Position numbers and translations under genes: made by a program | Notes under the pieces: model-generated | Told to the model about the DNA's origin: nothing | Database searches by the model: none | Seen by the model: only the letters and a program-made list of their open reading frames with translations | In this document: positions 37,728 through 51,300 of the stretch, one piece after another | Layout: every line of letters starts with the position of its first letter | Numbering within the stretch: the stretch's first letter is position 1 | Origin: Parapristionchus giblindavisi | Lineage: Eukaryota > Nematoda > Chromadorea > Rhabditida > Diplogasteridae | Assembly (NCBI GenBank): GCA_943737045.1 | Contig: CALSFV010000368.1 | Coordinates: forward strand, 186,001-250,000 | Length of the DNA stretch: 64,000 nucleotides | Direction of reading: 5' to 3'

Positions 37728-38374
37728 TCAATAAGTGGATAGGACTTACGGTATTTAGCAGCTCTAGCAAGTCTTCCTTGACTACGATCCTTCCATTCAA
37801 CTGCGACCTGGAATATGTATTGTTAAATGCTAATTTAAGTTGGAATACATAGAATAGATCAAGTGATTATCATAGTCTTACATGAAAAAATCAATAAATT
37901 GAAGATGATAAAATGTTAGATACAGAGATCGCTATGGCAGATCACTTCCTAAGCAATCGATAAAAAATATATTATTATTATAGTATGATACCGTACCCCT
38001 CGTGATATGGTAGTTGACCATAATGCATTGGCTGATTGTTGATCCTGAACAATTCCATCCAATTCTTTTCGTCCATCTCCTCGATATGTTAATATGGGCT
38101 TCCTTGAATCGTTCTGAATAATCACTCCATTAGTTAAGATTCTCTATTTACTATCTTATATGAATAGAAAAAAACAAAAAAAATTGATACATCAATTTAG
38201 GAAGAAGGGTATTTAAATTATGATAAATATATGAAAGATATGGGAAGTAAAAGACTAACCTCATCGAAAACTTTCCTCTCATCTTCTTTCTGATTTGACT
38301 TATAGAAATCACTGAGACTACCGTCACCATGAACAATATTGATCATCGTCTTATGATAATATGATAACTGAATT
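37728..38374 (-). CDS. Small unidentified protein, at least three exons
   Basis: Function not recognised. Three minus-strand exons keep one frame. About 38374-38271 encodes MINIVHGDGSLSDFYKSNQK and EDERKVFDE. About 38113-37998 encodes NDSRKPILTYRGDGRKELDG followed by IVQDQQSANALWSTTISRG. The exon from about 37807 encodes VAVEWKDRSQGRLARAAKY and then either stops shortly after (RKSYPLID, TGA at 37728) or splices at the internal GTAAGTCC. Donors are gttagt and gtacggta. The peptide is hydrophilic and mixed-charge, with no signal peptide or membrane segment. An upstream exon near 38490 (VEMKTG) is possible but did not join in phase with the acceptor I chose. The ends are uncertain. Confidence 0.5.
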
Positions 38375-39345
38375 GAATAGACTAAAGAGGAAGATAGAGG
38401 AATAAAGGGAGAGATAGAGATAGAGGGTATATTGAGAGACTGATTAGTACTGACAAGCAATCACTACCGGTTTTCATCTCTACTTCTACTATCAAAAGAA
38501 ATTTAATGATTATAATGTTATTGATTTCATGATCAGGATTATAAGATGAACAATTGATAAGTAGTACTTTACTTCAGAACATTTATTATATAGTATTGTA
38601 ATGAACCGTATGAATAGGAAGAATGAAGATGGGCGGGGAATAAAGAAGAGATAGATAATGATAGAAGATGGTTAAGAAGACGAGGAGGTTAAAGGACACC
38701 ACACTGTAACATATTCTCTCTCTCTTTTCATACGATACCAATGATTAATAGGTTTAAACCTCTTCTAGGAGAATACGGTACATTGTGGGTACGGTATAAG
38801 AGTATAGAGGGTCAAATCGATTGATGAGTCTATGACTCCACAGTACTGTATGATTGAGCAATATAATGCGTAAGTGATAATAATAGTTGAAGTAAGAGAA
38901 GAAGTATGAGCATAATTAATATGATAATGATAACAAATGGGATCTACATTGTAGTATATGGTAAGAGATAAGGATGATAAGAAAACATGGAAACTTCTAG
39001 CAAAAAGTCTTTACATTATGTATTCTAAAACTCAACTTCAGATTATTACAAAAATCTACAATAGTATGAATTATTGATTGACCGATGGAGGATACGGTCA
39101 TAATTATTGATCGGGATTGAATGAGAGAATGGAAGGCAACGAGAGGACGATGAATATGATATGGATTGTAATGAATGAATATAATGATCATAAGCTCATA
39201 CTATACCATGATTAATTGAAGAGATGAGAGAGTAAGAGTGAGGGTGGACGGGGGTGGGACTTCCCTTGTAAGAAGTATCATCATAGATAGATAGATAGAT
39301 AGATGGGTGGGGGTGGGGGGAAGGGATTAGATAGTATGATAGTAT

Positions 39346-42300
39346 CTAAACAGCTGATTCACTAAGACCATCAGGAATGGTTCGTGGTAATGATTGAGAT
39401 CGACGAGATAATGAAGGAGATCGAAGAGAATGAAAGATTCCTTCATCTAAATAACGAGTTGATACAACCATCTGACGTGCGAATACTGCTATCAAGATAT
39501 AATCACCCTGAATATAAATAGAGATCAAAGATCAATCAACTACAGTATCCCTACCGTAGCAGTAATACCCAATGCTTCTTGTGGATTGAATGGTTCTTCA
39601 GTAGGAATTTCTTTCAATCTTCTCACTCCTTTCACTCCAGATAATAGAATCCATACCTTCCCTGACGCATAATCCAATACGATCAGATTACCATACTGAA
39701 AGTAACACCATCATTACCCTAGTCAACTCTAATGAATGATCTTTGATCTTTATTGATCACTTTATATTGATCACGATATCAATGTCGAATTAATGAATGA
39801 GTCATACGAATTAGTGACTATTGGGAAATAGAATGAATAGAGAGAAGAATAGACAAGGAATTAGAAGAAGAAGAAGAGTGAAGAAGGATGGACTAATGTG
39901 ATAGAGAAGAGAAGAAAGTTAAATGAGAGAAGTTCTCATGTGAAGGTGTAGACTAATGTAATATCAATCCATTTCCATTCTATTCCATCATATTATATAT
40001 CTTATATATCATACATTTAGAATTACGTATTAAGACAAAAGAAGATGAGGCGAATTAGATGATAGATAGATAGGAAAACAACGTAGACAATGATTTGTAG
40101 TGCATTCAGTGGATTTAATACAATTCGAATTAATCAGTCGATACAATTGATAAATAGAATGAGACTACACTATTTACACTCCCTATCATATATCTATATT
40201 TAGCCAAAGGACAATGGGGATTTTATTCTAATTTAAAATAAAATCAATAAATGATAGATACCGTACCTTATCAACAATAGCAGATGCAGGACTAACGATA
40301 TGATCATTCAATCGATAAGTTTTACTTAGATCATATTCATTGATTAATGAAAGTGAATGATCTACTACAAATAAAAGTAATCGATTATTGGCAGCATCAC
40401 ACGTCAGAAGAACTACTGCTCTGAAATTGAATTCATCATGAATAACTTAAATAAATATATAAATGCTTAATATACAACATACTTATACTCTGCTTGATCT
40501 TCAGCTACACTCAAATATTGATATCGAGTCTTTCTTGACTCTTTCAATAACTTCCATCCCTATAATCAATCAATGAATAGATCAATAACTACTCCAGTAC
40601 CGTACCTTCTTTGATCGAACGTACACCCATAGAGCAGACTTATGATTATCTCCAGTAGTCATGAATAATTGTCCACGAGGTGCAACTGTTAACCATCGAG
40701 TACGTGACATCTCCACTTTTGGTTCTTTAGGACATGCTAACATCTAAATCAATTAATCAATAATCCATAGACTACTGTAGATATTGATTGATTCATACAT
40801 CTAATTTCTTGAGTCCATCAGATAGATCGAATACATGAACACTTCTTCCTTTGGCTTGCATTACACTCACATACATTACCTGAATGAATGGAATGATTAT
40901 AGATTAATGAATGAATGAATGAAGAGAGATGAATGAATACCTCATTCTGTTCATCAACAGCTAGAGATGAAGCAGATGAATTCTTTATTAGAAGATGATG
41001 AAGAATAGAACCACCCGGTGTACAAATGTATACACCTACAATATAATATACTAATACCTACTATTAGCCGTGAATAATTAATTATAATTGATTTAGTCTC
41101 ATCAATGAATAAATGTATAATGTACCTCCACAACTATCAGATACAGCGAGTGCATTGGGAAATTGTTTAGATGAGAATGCAATGACACAAATGGGACGAG
41201 TAAGGAATGATGGACCAAATGTTACTGGAGTTGTTGATGATGATGATACTACTGCATAACCTACAAATCATATCATATAGTATAATATAATACTGTAATA
41301 TGTTTATGACAATCATTTTATATATTCCTCTTTTAGACCATATTGGAGCAATACTATTCATCCAGAATAATCTAGTCTATACTAGATACTAGATATATAT
41401 AGATACATTATCTCTATCTCTCTCAATTCACAATAAACAACCATCTCCCTATTATATTCTACATGTGTCTCACTATATACACACATAACTCATCCATCTC
41501 CAAATTCAATCAATATGAATATGAATATAGTATACCATTTGTACCCCTTTCAGGAGTTCCTGTAGTAGTTGTAGTCTCTGAATCAATACATGGTATATCT
41601 TTCTTCTTAGGTGTTGATGTGATAGGAGGATGAGAAGGAGTGGGAGTTACTCCAGTATCAGATGATGTCTATAATCAATACATTAAAAAAATTTTTTATC
41701 GCAAAAATTTCGTGTCGTCACGTCTAATTTAGAGTTTTGGTGGACACAAAGACGGAAATGATCATATTATTCACTCAATACAATGAATGAATGAATGGAT
41801 GGATAGTACTTACAAATGTAGTATTAAGAGTATCATCAGCAGGATAAGGTGGATGACTTGATAGACCAGATGATGTACCTCCACCTGTTCCCTTCCATTC
41901 TTCACTCATATGAGATGGATTTGGTGATCTACAATATATCAATTAATCAATATTATGGAAAGATGATCTTTGATCTCTATCGCACCGTTCTTTAAGGATA
42001 TCAACTCGTTGGCCGTTACAGCAGAAAATAGCAATCATTGAGATGGAAAGAGAAATAAATGAGTATTATATAGATAGTAATGATGATACACTAACCATAC
42101 CATATGAGAAATAGAAGAGATAGAGATAGAGATGGAGATGGAAAAAGGGAAGGGGGAGATAGTTAAATAAACCGGGAATGATTATGATACAGTTGATGGT
42201 AAGACTAAGAAGAGGTCAAGAAATAGATGAAGAAAGAGAAGAAGGAGAAGAGGAGGAAGGATGAAGGTGCAATGTATGCAGTCTTTGTTAGATAATGCAT

Positions 42301-45300
42301 AGAGGTGTGAGAGAAACAAGGAGTCATGGGAAGAGGGAGGGGGAGAGGGAGAGGGAGAGGAAGAGGGAGAGGGAGAGGAAGAGGGAACACATACATAGAA
42401 GAGAAGAGCATACTTGTTGTGATCGCCAACCTTATTACTGTCCAGTAAACAACCACTATATTGCCTAAAGGGAGAGGGAGGGAGAGGGAGAAGGAGAGGG
42501 AGAGGGAGAGGGAGAGGGAGAGGGAGAGGGAGGAATGATGACTGGTTGAGTTGGTTAGGTACTCATTCGTGACCAATCTACTCTTTAGAGTGAGAGGATG
42601 ATTAGGATAAGAGAAGAAGAAGAATAGATGTTGATGTTGATAGAAGGATAGATGAAGATAAGAGTAGAAACATATGAAGAACATGGAGAAGAAGAAGAAA
42701 AAGAAGATATTTGAAGAGTGACAACTACAAGAAGAAGAGAATGAATCATAGAGAGGGAGAGGGAGACACCTTCAGAGGAAGAGAGACACAAAATGTATAA
42801 AAGTGATTAAATATGTATCCACAAAACGAGACACACAACATTGACGAATGAAAAGGAGTTAAAAATATAAAAGTGATTTCTGCGAAGGGGACAGGGGGGG
42901 ATATCACAAGGAAATGGGGACTCAACTAAGACATTCTCTTACGTGTTAGACGATAAATTATTCATTGACTGTCAATGAGAGATAGTTATTGAAAGTGATA
43001 ATTTTATGTGAGAACCGTGAGGGGTATTGTAGATCATCCATGAGAAAGACCAAAGATCAATTAGGAGAGACAACGACGACTGAGGAATTTGTAATGGTGA
43101 TGTCTATCACAAAAGATAAATAAACAAAAGGAAACTAGGAACTTCTTGAATGGCGGTCGGAGAAGGAGAGGATAGAAAGTAATAGAGAAAGAGACAGACG
43201 ATAGAATGAAAGGGATAAGCAGACAGACAGAAAAGAGACCATAAAAGAAAGAACGATATATGATCCATAATTGTATGATAATATCTATTTAATTGTTCTC
43301 TCCCCCATAACATTCAATGTATCTATCATAACCACTATAGAGTATATAATAAGGAAATAAATAATAAATGAAATAAAGTACCCTGGAGAAGAAGTTCCAT
43401 CAGGAGCTATCGATCGTTCACGGAATGACATCACTGATGGACGTTCACGTACCTTCAAAGATCAAAGATCAATCAATGACATGAGATCAAAGATCAAAGA
43501 TCAATATCATATATCATGAATACATAGACTATCATGCACAACAACGGACAACCTCATCACTCATTTGTTAATCACTTCATTTAGTAATACTAATACACTG
43601 AATCAATCAATAACACAATTGATCTTTGATCTCTCATTCCACTTCATTCTATATCACTCCATTCTCTCTGAGTTACTCACAAATCCAATCTTCTTCAATC
43701 GATATTCCACTTTGATACCTCCATTAGAGGACTCCTGAACAGAAAGCAAACAACTACCGTATACCCCATCACTTTATCCAGTCTACCTAATCAATACCAA
43801 AACTATCTACCATACATCCTCGACTAATCTATCCCATCTAATCGATATTATCAATCAATATAATCAATGAATCAATAAGTAGTAAACATACAAAAACATT
43901 AGGTTCCAATGGAAGTGAAGATGAATGAGATCCTTCAATAGAAGTAGCTCTTCTTCTATCTCTTGATGAATGAGAATGATAATGATGATGATGTATTGAA
44001 TGATTAGAAGACATCGTCCCTCCTTCTCCTTTTCCATTTCCTATTCCTCCATCAACCCATGACATCTCTGGTGATTCACTTCGTGATCTATAATATATTA
44101 TTCATTCATCATAATCATACACGGATGGTACAATTCAAATCTCATTTCTAAAGACTGATTGTATTTCAACTGATTTCGTTTTTCAGAATTTGTTGATAAT
44201 AAAGATACAGTACTCTCATATCTACAGTATCCTCTCTCTCATTGTGTCATACCCATGATCTTCCATAAACTTTGCTCCCATAGCAGCAGCCACAGCTTCA
44301 GCTGCTTGTCGTACATTCCATTCTGATCGTTCTTTCAATTCCATCAATCCATCTTCCTTCAATAACTCATTTCAATCTACGCCAAAGATTAAAGATCAAC
44401 TCACTTCAAATTTATCTGTTCGAGGTAATTGTAGGATATCACGTATAGTTTCCAGTAGTTCTTCCATTCTTCAAAGATTAGAAATAGCTAGAGATAAAAG
44501 ATCAAAGATCATTACCGTACCTCTTGGGATCTTCTTGGTCTAGATTCCATGTCTTCCATGCAGGTCGAGTAGGAGATGGAAGATGATAGAGGGAAGGTCG
44601 AGTATCTTCACGATCACATTGAAGATTTGCCTATAATAGATCATCAAATAATCGAAAGATCAAAGATCAATTGAAAGAGCTACCGTACTCTATTAAGCCT
44701 GGAGATAAGCAATCGATCGGGTTCATTGATTGTTTCCAATGCACGACTGAGTTCATTGAGAAGAAATACTTCGACCTGATTAATATAAATGTAATCATCT
44801 CCTTATAGACTATATATCCATCCATCTATTATGACTAATCAATACATTCCTACCTTAGCAATAAACTGTTTCACTGCAATCTTCGTATCATGCATTCCCT
44901 TTGCTCGTCGTGAACATCGTCCCTCTAGAGCCTATAATCAATCAATACTACCGTAATCAACTCATACTGTATCTTCATCTCCATCAATCAATAATCATAC
45001 CTGTACAGCTGATCTGAATACTTCTTCAGCTTTCCATGCATTCGTTCGATGTTCCGAGTGTCCACGTAATAGATGGCATGATCTACAATTGAATCAATCA
45101 ATAAATTGGAAGTGATAATACAAATAGATCGATTCACTTGTATGCTGTTTTTATCTAAAAGATATATGGATGAATCCAATCAATATGCCACTTCCTCCCT
45201 TTATTCAATTCATAAAGAACTAAGTAATCTCTAATCCAATGGGGACCCATTATGCATTGTTTCTATCCAAATGAATCCGGATGAAGAGAAGTAGAAGGAG

Positions 45301-48300
45301 GAAGGAAAAGGAAGTCATAAAGAAGGCAGAGGGAGAGGGAGAGGGAAAGGGAGAGGGAGAGGGAGAGGAAGAGGGAGAGAGATACATCATGCCCCATGAG
45401 CTCAGTCAAGGGAATGGAATAAGTCATAGGCCAATAAGTGAATGACGAAGAAAGAGTAACAAGAAAGGAATGAATAAGGACTCAAGGAGTCATACCCCCC
45501 CCCTCCCTTCATCCATCTCACTACTCAACAAATCAATCTTATTCATATAATTTATTATTTCTCTTATTAATCAAACTGTATTATGTATTAACAAACAGTA
45601 CTGTAGATATAATAAGAGCACCAAATGTCATGCTAAACATAACAAAAGAAAACCTACAGGTACTTTTTATCAATTCTCAACAGGGAGTTTTAATAACAAG
45701 TCTGATAGAGAAATCTCATAGGAAATCATAGTAAATATAGACTCGCAGCGTATACCCCATTGAGTATCACGATATAGGAAGACGTGGGTTTGACTGTCTA
45801 CCATGATAGATGTATTGACTGACCCAGTTGATGACATAGTACCATATCTACGTGATCGATGATTCCATTGATTAGATGATGAAGAAGGAGATCTCGATGG
45901 TGAATAGAATGAAGGAGAAGATGGACGATATGGTGATAGATACGAACGAGATGTAGATGGAGATGGAGAAATATGAAGGAGATTAGGATGATGATCACCA
46001 TTAGAAGATGATGAATGAGTAGATAGATTGAATGATGAATGAGAACGAAAGAGAGAAGGAATAGATGGAGGTTCATTTGATGATTGTTGCATTTCTAAGA
46101 AACGAGATAACATTGTCAGAGTACTGTAGATGAAGTACGATGAAGATGGATATGATGAACTGAAGATAGATGAAGTAGATGAGAGTGGATGAAGGTATAT
46201 AGAATGTATGGATGAGGACGTCAGAAGGATATTGAGAGGGTGAGAGAAGGTATGGGTAAGGAATATATGAAAAGGAGTAGATGAAGGAGAAAGAGGAAGA
46301 GATTGTTAGACCATTGAATGAATGAACAACGTCCTTCTACTTCTTCTTCTTCAACTTATCTATTCCTCCCTCCATTCCTCTTCTTCTTCTTTTACATTCT
46401 CTCATTACTTTCCAATACTCATTTCATATCTTCAATATGAAGTATTCTTCAATCTTCTATCCTCTTCTATATTACATTCATCATCATCATCCATTCCTCC
46501 TTCTCTTCATCATTATCCACACCTGCTAATTGTCTCCCAACACGATTCACTTTTCCACAGACTACGGTTGTACATATAAATGAATATGTACTATGTATTG
46601 ATCTCATGCATCGAAAAGTACGTTACAAACTACGAAGACTGGTCGTATTTTGCGATTTTTTTTAAAAAACCTCTCAGCATTTTGAAAAGCTTTAACGCAG
46701 CAATTCGGCCTTTGATTGACCTTTGCTGAGAACCAGCCAACCTTTGCTTCAGATCATATCTTATACATATTAATGCGCAATAGCATACATGAGCAGCATT
46801 TGCCACGTTTGAATACATAAAGCAGCACAAACATGATCAACTCTATGCAAAGCCATAGTTTGCACCACGCGTTTCCCAGCCCAAAATTATTTTGTACCAA
46901 ATAATTTTGCAGTTTCTAGACATCGTCTAGTCCATGAATGAGCAGTGTATGACTTCCTAATATGATCCATCTATATTTCTCTATTCCTCAACTTCCTTCT
47001 CTATTCCACTACATGGAACATCGTCTGACTCAGAGAAGAGAAGATGAGAGAGAGAGAGCTCTAGAGAGATTCAGAGAAGGGGACATCAAAGATTACAGAA
47101 ATGATCTTTGATCTCAATCATCTTATCACTTCAATATACAATTAACTATGATTTAGTCTATCTTTATCCCTCTAATTGTCTCATCAAAGGTTACAATAGG
47201 TATTGATAGATGGGAGTATATTCATTGAAGTAGTATCATATTTAGCTGTCGTAAGTAGCAACATTTGTAATGACATTGGAATGATCTCATATATCTTAAG
47301 GCTACTATTAGTAGTAATAGTCAATGATAATTGTCATCTCTCTCTATCTCTGTCCCTTCTTCTTCTTCTCCTCTTGTGAATCTCCAATTAGATCCATTCC
47401 CCTTTACATCATATATAGACTACGATGAAGAAGGAGGAGCAGAGACAGTAGGAGAGGAAGGGAGAGGGAGAGAGGAGGGAAGAGGGAGAGAGGAGGGAAG
47501 AAGGAGAGAGACAGTAGAAGAGGAGGGAAGAGGGAGAGAGGAGGGAAGAGGGAGAGAGACAGTAGAAGAGGAGGGAAGAGGGAGGGGCTCAGATTGCACT
47601 CCTCATACTATTCCCCTCTTATGACCATATATGACACGATGATCATCAATTCCATATTCATCTACTATATTCATTCATAGAAACAATGTCTCGTGTTCAC
47701 TTATTCCTCCTACTCTTTCTTTATCTCTCAATAATGACCATTAAGAGTAAGAGAAAGAGTATAGAGATAGAATAGCTTCACTTCACATCTTCTATCTCTT
47801 CTTCTTCTTCTTCTATTCATTCATTCATCTATTGAATAGCCATAACGTTGAGATGGAGATAGAGGGAAGAGTACTTCTTTTCACCTGATCTATCTATTCT
47901 TCATTCATTCATCATCTTCCATTCCCTTCTTCATCTACAATCATCAATAGACATCATCTTCATCCCTTTACTCTATTCATATCTTCATATTCCATTACAT
48001 ACTCTGTATTCTCATCTTTTCGTCATGACCCTCCATCTACTTACTCTTCTTCTTCTTCTCATATGAAATCTCATACTTTTTTCTTACAACACAACAATCT
48101 TCAACAACTAACCAACATAAACCTTGAGAGACGACGATCATTCCCTTATTGTATACCTCATCATGAGAGTAGTTCAATAGAACAATCAGTATTCATATCT
48201 TATATTCTTTGTTATCATCATTCATTCATTCACACATTGGTATCAATTGTACATTATAATCTCCTATAGTATTCCAACCATTCCTTTCTCATTCATCTAT

Positions 48301-51300
48301 TCATCTATATGAGATATTCTCATATCACTTATTCATTCAGTCCCACTCCACCACATATCCTCTATTCCTCTTTATAAGGTACATATCATGTCCACATCAA
48401 TACAACGAATATCACCATTCAATCAAACAAAACTGTCTGGATACACATGTGACTTCATCATCTATATAATCAATCATAATTCGAGATTTGTATCTCTCTC
48501 GTCTCCATATACATCTAACTATCTATTCATTCTTCTCTATTCTTCCTTTCTTCTTCTTCTCTATTCATTCTTCATCATTTCATCTACCTCATATTTACCA
48601 TTTCAACCTTATTCTTCTTCTTCTTCCTCTTCCTATTCTCTTTACTCTATACTCTCATTCATTCTCGCCACTTGTGGTGGCACGCAATCTTTTTGTTCTT
48701 CACCCATTTCGTATTCTTTTTACTCTCAACCACCCCTTCTACCTTCTGAATAAGTGTGAAGAGGTAGAATAACGAGATAGATGGCACGAGAGGAGAGTGG
48801 TTCATTGTTGTCTATATACAGTAGTGAGATGAAATGGTGTCACTAGATGTATTCCTTCCCTTCATTCATCTCTATCTGCTCCATCTATACCATCAAATGT
48901 TCATACATCTTTTTCTATAGTCATATCATGTATGATCAAGTCCCCATTTCAACTCCACATACGTATATCTATTTCCATATATGTATTACTTTAATAAGTT
49001 TACATGTTAACATAAACTCCCCTCCCAAATGTATTTACTGATAGAGATTAGAGTAAGTGATCACAGTACCAATTATGTTTGTCTACTTTTTTTACATTTC
49101 ATCTTACTCTAGAGTGAATTAACTTTAATTGATACAAACAGTAAATGTCTTCGACTTTACATCCCTCCTATCTATCAACCTCACTTAATTTCTCATTCTC
49201 TACTCAATCGTAATAGGTCATCGAATAAGATAGAAACGATTCTATTACTTATTCTCTCTAACTTCTTCTACTCTTTCAATCCATTCATTCATTCATTCTG
49301 ACTTATCTGACAGTCCTCTTCTTCTTCTTCTTCTTCAAACTTTGGATAATCTCTTCCCTTTTCTTTCCAATTCCCACTCCTCCTACCAACATCCTTCCCC
49401 TTCTACCCCTCTCCATCTCCTCTCACTGTATCCTCTATCCCTCTCCCTCTCCATCTTTTATATCTCTTCAATCTCCTCAGTAACAGATCATTATCTCTTT
49501 CGTTATCATATCAACGATGGGACGAAGAAGAAGCTTAAGTCTCTCCATCTCTATCTATCTATCTATCCCTTCATTTCACTGATACTAAATAAACAGAGAG
49601 ACAAGGAGAGAGGGAGGTAATAGAGAGAGTTCAAATGATTCTAGGGTACATCCTCCATTCTATTCAATATCTTCCTCTTCCATTTATTACTTCTTCTCTT
49701 CTTTTATTCTAGTAATCACAGCATCCATCACTATTATGTCCATATCTTCTTCTTCTTCTTTATCCATATATTCTATTCATTCATTCAATTGACTTCTTCT
49801 CCGTATAATTTCATTCCCTTCTTCTTCTTCGTATCATCTATTCATTCTATCCATACCTTCTATACTCCTTACTTCTTCTTCTTCTTCTCTTTATCAATGT
49901 TTCATGTCCTATTAGTCTATTTCTATTCCTTCAACTGATCACTTCTCTTCTAATTGACAGTGAAAGCTCTTCTCTCCTCCTTCCTCCTCCCCTTCTTCTT
50001 CTTCTTCTTCTACTTCGTCTATCATAGTTGAAGCCCTTCAGATTCCGTCGACGTCATATTCTATAATCCTCTTCTTGTACTAGTACTACTACTCTGGATG
50101 AAATGTTCATACATTATCTTCTACTTCTTCTTTCTTCATTCATATTCACTATGGGAGACAAATACATACGTAAGACCTCTTTCACCTTTAACTTTCTTTT
50201 TTCTCTTCGTTGTCTGGTAACTCATTCACTCATCATCATTATCTAGTCAACTAATCTATTCCCTGAGAGATCAATTATAAGCCTTCTATATCATTACCGA
50301 TAATACTGATATCAACAACAATTATATCAATTCCCAATAGAGAAATATGTTAATAACAGTTATTCTATCATGAATAAACGCGTAATAAAGATTTCTATTG
50401 AATTCAGCTGAAGGAAATGGGTTAATCGAGAAACAAATATTGAATAAAATACAAGAATCATATGATCAACGAGTACGACCACCTGCTACTAATGCATCAG
50501 GTTTCATTATATTATATATCAATCAATAATCTGAGATATAAATATATCAAGAAATGTCAATCAATAGAATGAGATTGGAATGCATCAATCAATATTCTGA
50601 CATTTGAATCTATCAATAAAAAATTTGAATGAATCAATCTGTATCTTCAGTTCCAAATGGACCCGTAATAGTTAAAGTGAACATTATGATCAGAATGTTA
50701 TCAAAGATTGACGTCGTCAATATGGTAAGATAGAGTGAAGAAACAAGAAAATGAGATAGATCAATCAATCAATCAATAATATGATTTCTTCTAGGAATAC
50801 AGTATGCAGATAACATTCCGTGAAGAATGGATCGATAGAAGATTAGCATATGATAGACATTTTGATGAGAGTAAACGACCACCATTCATTACTGTTCCTC
50901 ATGTGAAGAAGAATTTATGGATACCTGATAGTTTCTTTCCTGTATGTCCTTTCTATCTATATAATCAATCAATATAATCTTATTGATTATAGACAGAGAA
51001 AGCAGCTCATCGTCATATGATCGATACAGAAAATATGTTCTTGAGAATATATGCTAATGGAACGGTATCGTCTATCCAATCAATCAATATATAGATAGAC
51101 TGATTAAGGTGTTGTATTCGGTTCGATTATCACTAACAAATAGTTGTTCAATGCAATTACAAATGTATCCATTGGATGTTCAGACGTGCAACTTTGAACT
51201 TATATCATATGCTCATACAACTAAGGTTAGTATTATAGAAGATTCAATTAGATAAATAGAATAAACGATTGATAATATAAAGATATTGATCAATATGAAT

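Noticed and set aside
42205..42684. 159-codon minus-strand frame with SLSLSL and LPLPLP runs
   Set aside because: Direct translation of GGGAGA microsatellites inside an NHL-gene intron.
47331..47624. 97-codon Glu/Gly/Arg repeat protein
   Set aside because: Purine tandem repeat; no start context, splice partner or non-repeat sequence that looks coding.
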